In this document: positions 43,884-51,786 of the stretch, one piece after another
Layout: the number at the start of each line of letters is the position of its first letter
Position numbering within the stretch: position 1 is the stretch's first letter
Origin: Blastococcus sp. CT_GayMR19
Lineage (GTDB): Bacteria; Actinomycetota; Actinomycetes; Mycobacteriales; Geodermatophilaceae
DNA: 64,000 nucleotides
Reading direction: 5' to 3'
Assembly (NCBI RefSeq): GCF_004570385.1
Contig: NZ_SPQL01000003.1
Span: forward strand, 186,001 to 250,000
Made by a program: the position numbers and the translations under genes
Notes under the pieces: generated by a model
Databases searched by the model: none
Told to the model about the DNA's origin: nothing
The model's input: the letters and a program-made list of their open reading frames with translations, nothing else

Positions 43884-44972
43884 TCAACATCTGCGCTCCC
43901 AACTCGACCGGGTCAGCAGGATGCCGATCGTCGCGTTCGGGTCGACGAAGAAGTCGGTGCCCTGGCCGCCCGACCAGCCGTAGCGGCCGCGTCGTGGTCC
44001 CGCGGTCTGCACCGCTACGCCGAAACCCCAGCCCATCCCCTCCCAGAAGCCGGGGAAGAAGCTCTCCGGTGTCTTGTTCCTCTCGGGGACCTGATCACTG
44101 GTCATCTCCCGGAGGTGGTCGGCAGAGATGAACGGCTCCCCGTCGATGCGGCCCCCGTCCGCGAGCATCGCGGCGAAGCGGTGGAGGTCACGCGCGGTGG
44201 AGACGAGCTCGCCATGGCTGACGTCGAACGGTGGCGGGCCGGCATAGAAGCCGCCGCCGGCAGGCTCGGTCTCGACGAGACCGTCGTCGCCGTGGCGGTA
44301 GGCCGCGGGCAACCGGTCGAGCTTGTCCTCTGGGACCCACAGGGCGGTGTCGGACATCCCCAGCGGTCCGAAGAGGTCCTCGGCCAGGTGCTGGCCGAGT
44401 GCTTTGCCGGTCAGTCGGGCGAGAAGGATGCCGAGCAGGCCGAACGAATGGTGGTATCGCCAGCCTTCTCCCGGTTGGAAGGCGAGCGGGAGCTCGGTCA
44501 GTCGGGTGAGCCACTCCTCCGCACCCAGGGTCGGAGGCTCCGGACCGGCTTCGGTGCCGTTGTCGGCCATCGCCTGCTGCAGGGGGGAGTCGACGAGTGC
44601 CATCCCGTAGCCGGAGGCATTCGTCAACAGATGGCGCAGGGTGATGGAGCGGTGCGCGGCTACGGTGTCGTCGAGCGCCGCCGTGGGGCTGGCGAGCACC
44701 CGGCGGTCCGCGAGCTCGGGCAGCCACTCCTCGAGATCTTGGTCGAGCCCGAGTCGGCCCGCTTCCACCAGGCGCAGCGCAGCGACGGCGGTGATCGGCT
44801 TGGTCATCGACTGGATCCGCATGATCGCGTCCTCGCGCATGGGACCGGCCCCCACAGCGGCCACGCCGGCGGTCACCACCGCCACGTCGCCGGAGCCGAG
44901 CAACGCAACCGCGCCCGGCACGGTGCCTGCCTCGACATGACGTCGCAGCAGATCCTCCACCGCGGTGCCCAC
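43884..44972 (-). CDS. Serine hydrolase, class C beta-lactamase family (C-terminus frameshifted)
   Basis: 362 residues as read. Nucleophile motif S-x-x-K is QSMTKPIT (S55, K58), the Tyr motif is YHHSFGLLG (Y173), and the third motif region is the GWSGGQGTDFFVDP segment near 343. Family members include esterases, D-amino-acid peptidases and lactamases; substrate unknown. The tail is abnormal: after GILLTR the frame reads SSWERRC and stops at 43884, whereas the next frame continues VELGAQMLTMIEEFQALHPPSR to a stop at 43840-43842, the usual end of the family. One base is missing near 43906-43912 (in the ctcgaccggg run). The catalytic core is intact, so activity may survive. Confidence 0.85.
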   Translation of the reverse strand: MGTAVEDLLRRHVEAGTVPGAVALLGSGDVAVVTAGVAAVGAGPMREDAIMRIQSMTKPITAVAALRLVEAGRLGLDQDLEEWLPELADRRVLASPTAALDDTVAAHRSITLRHLLTNASGYGMALVDSPLQQAMADNGTEAGPEPPTLGAEEWLTRLTELPLAFQPGEGWRYHHSFGLLGILLARLTGKALGQHLAEDLFGPLGMSDTALWVPEDKLDRLPAAYRHGDDGLVETEPAGGGFYAGPPPFDVSHGELVSTARDLHRFAAMLADGGRIDGEPFISADHLREMTSDQVPERNKTPESFFPGFWEGMGWGFGVAVQTAGPRRGRYGWSGGQGTDFFVDPNATIGILLTRSSWERRC

Positions 44973-45151
44973 TCCGAGGACCCTGCCACGGGCGGAACCG
45001 GGAGCTCAGAGGTGCGGGCCTGGTGGGCGGAGGAGCCGCTTCTGCCCGGCCGTCCGTGCCACGGCCGGGCGGTGGTGCATGGTGGTGGCGGAGCGCGAGG
45101 CGCTCACGCCCGTCGAACTCGCCGCGAACGCGGGGAACGGAGTTCTCTGCC

Positions 45152-46063
45152 ATGCAGCGGCTGCTGATCGTGGTGAATCGTGCCGCGGGAACCACCGACG
45201 ACGGATCCCTGGAGGCGGCATTGACCGTGCTCCGCTCGGGCGCCGACGTGACCGTGGCCGCGACCGCAAACGCCGAGGAGCTCGCGCGGGCGGTGGCCGG
45301 CCGCGGGGACCGGCGGCTGGTGATCGTCGGTGGCGACGGGTCCGTCCACGCCGCGGTCACCGCGCTGAACACGGCGGGCGGCCTCGATGCCGAGGATCCG
45401 GTCGGGATCATTCCGCTCGGGACCGGCAACGACTTGGGCCAGGCTCTCGGGCTGCCCCTGGACCCGTCGGAGAGCGCTGCCGTCGTGCTCACCGGCACCC
45501 CGCGCCGGCTGGACGTCGTGCGTGACGACGTCGGTGGCGTGGTGGTCAACGCCGTCCACGGCGGCGCCGGCGCCCGGGCCGGGGCCCAGGCGGCTCGCTT
45601 CAAGGACCGACTCGGGGCGGCGGCGTATCCGTTGGGGGCTGTCATCGCCGGTGTGAGCACAGCCGGCTGGAACCTTCGGGTGGAGGTCGACGGCCGGGTC
45701 GTCGAGCACGAGGCCGCGGGTTGGGCGGCCGATGGGACCACGCGCGTGCTCATGGTCGCCGTCTGCAACGGGCCGACAATCGGCGGCGCGACGCCGCTGG
45801 CTCCTGACGCGGTCGTCGACGACGGGCTCGTCGACGTCGTGGTGTCCACCGCGACTGGCCCGTTGGCGCGGGCAGCTTTCGCTGCAGCCTTGCCGAGGGG
45901 GGAGCATGTCGAGCGCGACGACGTCCTGGTCGTCCGGGGCCTGGAGGTGGCCGTCACCGGGGGTCCTGTTGATCTCGTAGCGGACGGTGAGCTCGAGGAG
46001 GACGTGAACTCGCGGACGTGGTGGGTGCAGCGCCATGCATGGTCGGTGCTCGTGCCGCGCTGA
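45152..46063 (+). CDS. Diacylglycerol/lipid kinase family protein (NAD-kinase fold)
   Basis: 303 residues. Catalytic motifs: IVVNRAAGTT at the start, IVGGDGSVHAAVTAL (GGDGS at 60-64) and IIPLGTGNDLGQALGLP (GTGND at 90-94), then C-terminal beta-sandwich with VAVCNGPTIGGATPLAPDA and DDGLVDVVV. It phosphorylates diacylglycerol or a related lipid alcohol with ATP; in actinobacteria members also phosphorylate other lipids. The ATG at 45152 has GGAG ten bases upstream; the longer open frame before it is not conserved. It heads a set of lipid-related genes (decayed patatin, phospholipase D). Confidence 0.88.
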   Translation: MQRLLIVVNRAAGTTDDGSLEAALTVLRSGADVTVAATANAEELARAVAGRGDRRLVIVGGDGSVHAAVTALNTAGGLDAEDPVGIIPLGTGNDLGQALGLPLDPSESAAVVLTGTPRRLDVVRDDVGGVVVNAVHGGAGARAGAQAARFKDRLGAAAYPLGAVIAGVSTAGWNLRVEVDGRVVEHEAAGWAADGTTRVLMVAVCNGPTIGGATPLAPDAVVDDGLVDVVVSTATGPLARAAFAAALPRGEHVERDDVLVVRGLEVAVTGGPVDLVADGELEEDVNSRTWWVQRHAWSVLVPR

Positions 46064-46101
46064 CACTGCGGCGCGAAACCTGCACGGCTGCCCGAAGATC
46101 A

Positions 46102-46430
46102 ATGTCGGGCGGCACAGGATTCGTCCTCGGGGGCGGGGGAGTGCCCGGCGCGGCCGAGGTCGGCTTGCTGCAGGCGCGCGCGGATACGACGTCCACCCGG
46201 ACTGACCTGGGACGTCGGCGGGGGTGATCACACGGCGCGCTGGTCGCCGCCGACCCGGCGCCCGGCGCGGGGGATCGATTGCGCGCTGCGGGAGGAGCTG
46301 GCCTCCCAGCACGTTCAGATCCGCCAGCGCCCGCCTGGGTGCGGCCGGTGTGCGGGAGCAACAGCGCCTGAATCGACTTCCGGTGGCCGCGCAGCCTCTC
46401 CGCGGCAGAGGGGGTGGCCTCAGCGCGGAT
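46102..46430 (+). pseudogene. Decayed patatin-like phospholipase gene
   Basis: Frame from 46102 reads MSGGTGFVLGGGGVPGAAEVG, the oxyanion-hole start (G-G-G-G-x-x-G-x-x-x-x-G) of patatin-like phospholipases, then LLQARADTTSTRTDLG and a stop at about 46228. In a second frame ALVAADPAPGAGDRLRA follows, as expected after the catalytic G-x-S-x-G, which is itself lost; in further frames ALREELAS and RLGAAGVREQQRLNRLPVAAQPL fit later parts. So multiple indels and truncation. It lies between the lipid kinase and the phospholipase D genes on the same strand. Confidence 0.55.
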
Positions 46431-46530
46431 GGTGATGAGGACCCCTCCTCGCGCAGCTCGAGTCCCGCCGCGATCCGGGTGACGTGCGTCGCGACTCAGG
46501 CTCGGCGGCCTGAAGGGGGGACGTCCGACA

Positions 46531-48147
46531 GTGTCGGGCGTCGGTTCCGTCGGCGACGGCGGGCACACTGCCGACGTGAGGGACGGTGGTGAGGCGACGA
46601 CCGGGGCTGATCCGGAGTGCGGTACCGCACTGGGCGAGGCTTGCGACGACGGCGGGCCGGAGCAGGGTGCGCCGCTGCTGATTCCTGGCGACACCTGCTG
46701 GCGGATCGAGCGGGCCACCCGCTTCGCCATCTTCGTCGACGCGGCGGGCTACTTCGCCACGCTCAAGGGTGCCGTGCTGCGTGCGGAGCGGCGGGTGCTG
46801 TTCATCGGCTGGGACTTCGATCCGCGGATCCGGCTGGACCCGCTGAACGGGGGCCGTCCGGGGGACGACCGGCTCGGATCTGTGCTGGAGAAGGCGGTGA
46901 AGGCGAACCCACGGCTGGAGATCGGCGTCCTGCAGTGGGATCTCGGCATGCTGCGGGCGCTCGGCCGGGGTCTGAAGCCGATCGTGCTGCTGGACCGGCG
47001 CACTCCTGACCGGCTCACCTTTGCCGTCGACACCCACCACCCGGTCGGTGGTGCGCATCACCAGAAGATCGTTGTCATAGACGACTGCCTGGCGTTCGCC
47101 GGTGGCATCGACGTCACCGCGGACCGCTGGGACACCTCCGACCACGCCGATGGCAACCCGCACCGACGTCGTCCGGCAGCCGGATGGGTCGAGGGTCGGC
47201 TGACCGGGCCGTGGCACGACGCGACCACCATGATGACGGGGCCGGCCGCTCGTGCGGTCGCCGAGCTGGCGCGCGAGCGGTGGGAGAGCGGCACGGGGGA
47301 GCGGCTCGAGCCGATTCCCGAGGAGCTGGAGTGCTGGCCCGAGGACGTCGACCCTCTGCTCACCGACGTGGACGTCGCGATCTCCCGCACCCGCCCTGAG
47401 TACGGCGGCACGCCCCTTGTCCACGAGGTCGAGCTGCTGTGGCTGGCCGCGATTGCCGCGGCCCGCCGCTCGATCTACGTGGAGAGCCAGTACTTCGCCA
47501 GCCGCCGGATCGCCGAGGCCATCGCCGAGCGGCTGCGGGAGCCGGACGGTCCGGACGTCGTCGTGCTCAACCCGTGGACCGCCGACGGCTGGCTGTCGGA
47601 GAAGGCGATGGGCACCGCTCGTGCCCGGTTGCTGGAGATCGTCCACGAGGCTGACATCCACGACCGGTTCCGGCTCTACACGCCGGTGACGGAGCGGCGC
47701 GAGCACATCTACGTGCACGCCAAGGTGACCGTGATCGACGACCGACTGCTGCGTCTGGGTTCCAGCAACGTGAACAACCGCTCGATGGGCATGGACACCG
47801 AGTGCGACCTGGCGATCGAAGCCGTCGAGGGGCGGCCGGGAGCGGATCGAATCGCAGAAGCCATCGTCGGCGTCCGGAACCGCCTGCTCGCCGAGCACCT
47901 CGGCTGCGCCCCTGACGACGTCGCGGCTGCGATCGCCCACACCGGCTCGCTCGTGCGGGGCATCGAGCGGCTGCGCCGGCCGACCGGCCGTTCGCTGGTG
48001 CCGTTCGACCCGCCCGATCTGGGTCGGGTCGACCGGGCGCTTGTCGAGTCGGAGGTGCTGGACCCGGAGAAGACACCGAACCGGTGGCGCCGGGTCGAGC
48101 GGTTCTTCGCCCGGCGTCGGCGGCCGCGGAACCGCGTGCGCTCCTGA
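46531..48147 (+). CDS. Phospholipase D-like protein (two HKD motifs)
   Basis: 538 residues from GTG 46531 (GTG 46576 is also possible). Two HKD motifs: HHQKIVVIDDCLAFAGGID with H177/K179/D184 and HAKVTVIDDRLLRLGSSNVNNR with H396/K398/D403. The GxGxxxxN-like NVNNRSMGMDTECDLAI after the second is typical of true PLD/cardiolipin-synthase enzymes. No signal peptide or membrane helix is present, and the C-terminus is strongly basic (RRVERFFARRRRPRNRVRS). It hydrolyses phosphodiesters or transfers phosphatidyl groups. Immediately downstream of the decayed patatin, suggesting a former lipid-remodelling group. Confidence 0.88.
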   Translation: MSGVGSVGDGGHTADVRDGGEATTGADPECGTALGEACDDGGPEQGAPLLIPGDTCWRIERATRFAIFVDAAGYFATLKGAVLRAERRVLFIGWDFDPRIRLDPLNGGRPGDDRLGSVLEKAVKANPRLEIGVLQWDLGMLRALGRGLKPIVLLDRRTPDRLTFAVDTHHPVGGAHHQKIVVIDDCLAFAGGIDVTADRWDTSDHADGNPHRRRPAAGWVEGRLTGPWHDATTMMTGPAARAVAELARERWESGTGERLEPIPEELECWPEDVDPLLTDVDVAISRTRPEYGGTPLVHEVELLWLAAIAAARRSIYVESQYFASRRIAEAIAERLREPDGPDVVVLNPWTADGWLSEKAMGTARARLLEIVHEADIHDRFRLYTPVTERREHIYVHAKVTVIDDRLLRLGSSNVNNRSMGMDTECDLAIEAVEGRPGADRIAEAIVGVRNRLLAEHLGCAPDDVAAAIAHTGSLVRGIERLRRPTGRSLVPFDPPDLGRVDRALVESEVLDPEKTPNRWRRVERFFARRRRPRNRVRS

Positions 48148-48395
48148 TTCCGTAGCCCACCCCGTCGCGCCTCCCGGCTCACAACTGATCCGGACATGGC
48201 CCGGGCGGGTGAGAGCCTCCGGGGGAGGGCGCCGAGAGCACTGACCGCCCTCGCGCGTCGTCTTGGCGGTCGCGCGGGACTGCGCCTGCGCCGCAACGAG
48301 CACCTCACGCGTCCCCGGCATCGTCCTGGGGCAGCGCGGCGGCAGCGCCCTGCGTCATGACCTGGCACATGCAGACGGGCCGCCCGTGGTCGTGG

Positions 48396-48932
48396 CTACG
48401 AGCGGTTCCACTGCGTTGCCGCCGCGCCAGATCCTCGGACAACGAGGTCGTTCCTCGTGCTTCCTTCAGATGGTGTTCGCCGGCGCTTCGCATGCGAACG
48501 GGGTGTCGGGGCCATCGCACCGGCGACGTCGTCCTCCTCGTCGGCCTTTGGGTGCGTCGGCCGGTGACCGCCGCCGAGGGCGTCCCGGCCGGACTTGATC
48601 GCGTGGCCCCCGACGTCGTCGGCCTCGTCGCGCTCGGCGTCAGCGAACTTGACGCGGATGCCTGGCCCCTCCCCGGGCGGGGCGGGCGGCGATCCCGGCT
48701 GCGCGGGGACGCGCGCCAGCCGGCCTGGCCAGCTACAAGGCCGCGCCGAGGAGCCGACCGGCAGGGCAGCGCCGCAGCCGGTGTGACTGTCCGGACCGAG
48801 GATGAGGCTCAGCATGGCGACAGCGACAGCGACTGCCGCGAGCCCGACCGCCGCCGCCCACAGCGGCCGCAGTCGGAGGGGCCTGCGGCCGTCCCGCCCG
48901 GTGGAACCGGCGTGCGCTGCTCGTCGCGACAC
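48396..48932 (-). CDS. Possible single-pass membrane protein (hypothetical)
   Basis: 178 residues from GTG 48932, with GAGGAG eight bases upstream, the main reason for calling it. Basic N-terminus (SRRAAHAGSTGRDGRRP), one clear helix LWAAAVGLAAVAVAVAMLSLIL (about 24-45), then a Pro-rich extracellular part and a hydrophilic tail with acidic cluster DAERDEADDVGGHAIKSG. No domain recognised, and codon pattern is not decisive. It lies on the opposite strand between the PLD and PEPCK genes. Confidence 0.35.
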   Translation of the reverse strand: MSRRAAHAGSTGRDGRRPLRLRPLWAAAVGLAAVAVAVAMLSLILGPDSHTGCGAALPVGSSARPCSWPGRLARVPAQPGSPPAPPGEGPGIRVKFADAERDEADDVGGHAIKSGRDALGGGHRPTHPKADEEDDVAGAMAPTPRSHAKRRRTPSEGSTRNDLVVRGSGAAATQWNRS

Positions 48933-49199
48933 ATCGGGGCTCCTCGCCGGTGCGCTGGTCCGGACGGCCCTGCGTCACCGGAAGCGTGTCGACGTTCCGC
49001 GGGGTGCATCGTCGGCCAGGCGACGGCGCGGATGTCGTCCACCCGACACCGTGACCGCCAGGGCGTCCTGACCGCCGTGGCCGGCCGGTGCGGTGCGGCC
49101 GGGTAGGCGATCCTCCCTACGGTCCAGCACGATCAGCGGACCATGGTGTCACCCGACCATCGGAGCGGCTGCAACGGTGCCGAGCGACAGAGGAGAGCT

Positions 49200-51038
49200 G
49201 TGATCGACGTCGATACCGCGCTCGACCGAGCCGGACTGAAGAACAGCCAGGTACGGGAGTACGTCCGGCACTGGGCCGAGCTGACCGGTGCCGAGCGGAT
49301 CGAGGTGATCAATGCCGAGGACGACGCGCGACTACTTCGCGAGTCGGTCGAGGCCCGGGAGCTCCTCCCCGCGGGCGAGGGCCGCTACTACTCCCGCAGC
49401 TACGTCAAGGACACCGCACGCTCCGAGGAGCGCACCGTCGTCGCGACCAGCAACCCCTCCGACAAGGGCGTCTACAACAACTGGCGCCCGGCGTCGGAGA
49501 TGCGGCCCCTGCTCGAGGAGCGCATGCGCGGCGCGTCGGCCGGCAAGACGATGTACGTCGTCCCCTACCTGATGGCCCCGCCCGGCTCGCCCCTCGAGGC
49601 GTTCGCCGCCGGCGTGGAGCTCACCGATGCGCGCACCGTCGTCCTGCACATGATCCGCATGGCGCGGGTGGGCGTGGACCACGTGAACAACCTGGCCGAC
49701 CAGAACAGCTTCGTCCGGGCCGTGCACGTCACCGGCGATCTGGAGCACCTCGGCCAGGGCACCCCCGACGACCAGCGCTACTTCGTCACCGTCGCCGACG
49801 AGCGGACGATCCTGCACTACGGCTCCTCCTACGGCGGCAACGCGCTGCTCGGCAAGATCGCGCACGGCCTGCGCCAGGCCACGTACGACGGGTGGGCGTC
49901 GGGCAGCTTCCTGGCTGAGCAGTTCATGCTGCTCGGGATCACCGACAAGGAGACCGGCCGCACGTACCACATCTGCGGTGGGTTCCCGAGCGCGTCCGGC
50001 AAGACCAACCTCGCGATGATGCTCGCCCCCGACGCCCTGGGTGACCGGTACACGGTCCATTTCTACGGCGACGACATCGCCTGGCTGTGGGTCGATCCCG
50101 AGGACGGCCGGGTCTACGCGATCAACCCCGAGTTCGGTGCCTTCGGCGTCGCCAAGGACACCAACGAGGCCACCAACCCCACCGCCGTCGACGCCATCGC
50201 CGAGGGCACCGGCACGATCTTCACCAACGTCGCCTACAACGAGCAGACCCAGGAGGTCTGGTGGGAGGGCAGGACGCCCGAGCCGCCGGCGGACGTCACC
50301 GGCTGGCGCGACTGGACCGGCATGCTGATCTCCGAGCGGGCGGCCGGCTCCGAGAGCTCCCCGTGGGCCCACCCGAACAGCCGGTTCACCACCACGCTGG
50401 CGAACGTGCCCAACCTCGCGCCCGACTACGAGAACCCCAAGGGCGTCCCGGTCGACGGGATCATCTTCGGTGGCCGCACCCGAGACCGTGAGCCGCTGAT
50501 CCGCGCTATCTCGGACCTGGCCGAGGGCGTCTACGACGGCCTCACCCTGGGCGCCGAGGCGACCTTCGCCGCCGAGGGCACCGAGGGCGTGCTGCGCTAC
50601 GACCCCATGTCGATGCGGCCGTTCATGGCCTATCCCGAGGGTGACTACGCGGCCCACTGGCTGAAGATCATCGGAGCCGCCGAGGACCGGCCGATCTTCG
50701 CCCACGTCAACTGGTTCCAGAGTGGCGAGGACGGCCGCTTCCTGTGGCCCGGGTACCGCGACAACCTCCGGCCGCTGCTGTGGCTGATGCGACTACGCGA
50801 CGGGGAGGTCACCGGCACGGCGACCCCGGTCGGAATCGTGCCGACCAAGGAGGAGCTCGAACTCGAGGGCGTCGACGTGCGTCCAGAGGACCTGGACCGG
50901 ATCCTCGCCATCGACGTCGCCCGCTGGCGGCAGGAGATGGGCTCCCGCGAGGAGCACCTCTCCCAGTTCCCGGGGCTGCCGGAGAAGATCTGGGAGGCGC
51001 ACCGCCGGGTTGCCGTCGCGCTCGACGTCGACACCTGA
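49200..51038 (+). CDS. pckG: Phosphoenolpyruvate carboxykinase (GTP)
   Basis: 612 residues from GTG 49200 with AGGAGAG upstream; full length for the family. It converts oxaloacetate + GTP to PEP + CO2 + GDP in gluconeogenesis. Visible motifs: NCNxW-like KGVYNNWRPASEMRP, the PEPCK-specific substrate loop HYGSSYGGNALLGKI, P-loop GGFPSASGKTNLAMM (residues 260-274), metal/nucleotide DDIAWLW, INPEFGAFGVAKDTNEATNPT, and PWAHPNSRFT. The P-loop residue that in most GTP-type enzymes is the hyper-reactive Cys (FPSACGKTN) is Ser266 here. Standing alone with its own upstream region. The longer open frame from 49143 is less likely because it lacks the Shine-Dalgarno. Confidence 0.95.
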   Translation: MIDVDTALDRAGLKNSQVREYVRHWAELTGAERIEVINAEDDARLLRESVEARELLPAGEGRYYSRSYVKDTARSEERTVVATSNPSDKGVYNNWRPASEMRPLLEERMRGASAGKTMYVVPYLMAPPGSPLEAFAAGVELTDARTVVLHMIRMARVGVDHVNNLADQNSFVRAVHVTGDLEHLGQGTPDDQRYFVTVADERTILHYGSSYGGNALLGKIAHGLRQATYDGWASGSFLAEQFMLLGITDKETGRTYHICGGFPSASGKTNLAMMLAPDALGDRYTVHFYGDDIAWLWVDPEDGRVYAINPEFGAFGVAKDTNEATNPTAVDAIAEGTGTIFTNVAYNEQTQEVWWEGRTPEPPADVTGWRDWTGMLISERAAGSESSPWAHPNSRFTTTLANVPNLAPDYENPKGVPVDGIIFGGRTRDREPLIRAISDLAEGVYDGLTLGAEATFAAEGTEGVLRYDPMSMRPFMAYPEGDYAAHWLKIIGAAEDRPIFAHVNWFQSGEDGRFLWPGYRDNLRPLLWLMRLRDGEVTGTATPVGIVPTKEELELEGVDVRPEDLDRILAIDVARWRQEMGSREEHLSQFPGLPEKIWEAHRRVAVALDVDT

Positions 51039-51144
51039 GCGTGCGTGCGAAGCGCCACCGCCTCATGCGCGCGGGCCGCCGCGCCGATCTTCGCGACGCC
51101 GAGGACTTAGGTCACCGTCTGCGCGGCCTCCTCAGATAGCCGGA

Positions 51145-51300
51145 CGGCGGGGTTCCCCGAAGTCGTCGGCCCGCTCTCAGGCGGCCAACCAGCTGCGCGC
51201 ACTGCCGGTGACCGCGCCAGCCGAGGTGCGGGAGCAGCTGCGCTCGGCCACCGCGGCCATACCGCGCTCGGCGGTCTACCTCCCCCGCCCGCGTCACCAA
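51145..51300 (+). mobile_element. IS110-family transposase fragment
   Basis: The frame reads PKSSARSQAANQLRALPVTAPAEVREQLRSATA (in pieces from about 51163), matching the R-x-x-A-x-N-Q-L-(R/K)-A-L-x-V-T-A-P-x-x-L-R-x-Q-L-R segment between the catalytic and C-terminal domains of IS110 transposases. Nothing else of the protein remains; the frame is interrupted soon after. A relic at the left border of the low-GC ATPase island. Confidence 0.5.
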
Positions 51301-51786
51301 CCTGGCGGGTCAGTAGTACAGCTAGCTGTTGGAAGTGTGCTCGGCGGGTTCCGGACCGACGAGCCCCCTCTGCGCGTTCCCGGGGCGCGCCGTCGGCCAG
51401 CTTGTGATGTGCCGGACTCGGCGCACGGCTTGCCCAGGGAGAGCCGGAGCTGCGTCAGCAGTCGCTTGGCTCAGGACGGCACGAGCCGGGCCTCAACGGG
51501 CTGCTCATGCAGTAGCGTCCGCAAAACGGCGACCCGTTTCTGATCCGTTCTAGCAACATCTGGTCGTCTTCGACGATCTCGACCAGCGACCTCTCAGAGT
51601 CACACTCGCATCCCACCCACGCAGCTTGGAGTCGAGTTGTCATCACACGAGTGACCGCCAGAGCGCCGCAGCCTTTGGCAGTCTAGGAGGACGCCACCCG
51701 AGATTTTGCATGGGAGCAGCCGTCGATGCCATTCTACCGGCGCAGCACCGTTGTTGGCCCGCCTAGCGAGACGTTAGGAGGTGCGG
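51301..51786. other. Gap upstream of the P-loop ATPase, no supported gene
   Basis: GC content falls in this stretch relative to the left side, marking the island border. A minus-strand frame of 63 residues (51455-51646) lacks a Shine-Dalgarno and homology and is not called. The ATPase promoter must be here. Confidence 0.5.

Noticed and set aside
46224-46592. 122-aa frame between lipid kinase and PLD genes
   Set aside because: It overlaps the decayed patatin; part of it (REQQRLNRLPVAAQPL) is patatin-derived, but the rest is noise.
51455-51646. 63-aa minus-strand frame
   Set aside because: No start signal and no recognisable pattern; Cys-rich by chance.
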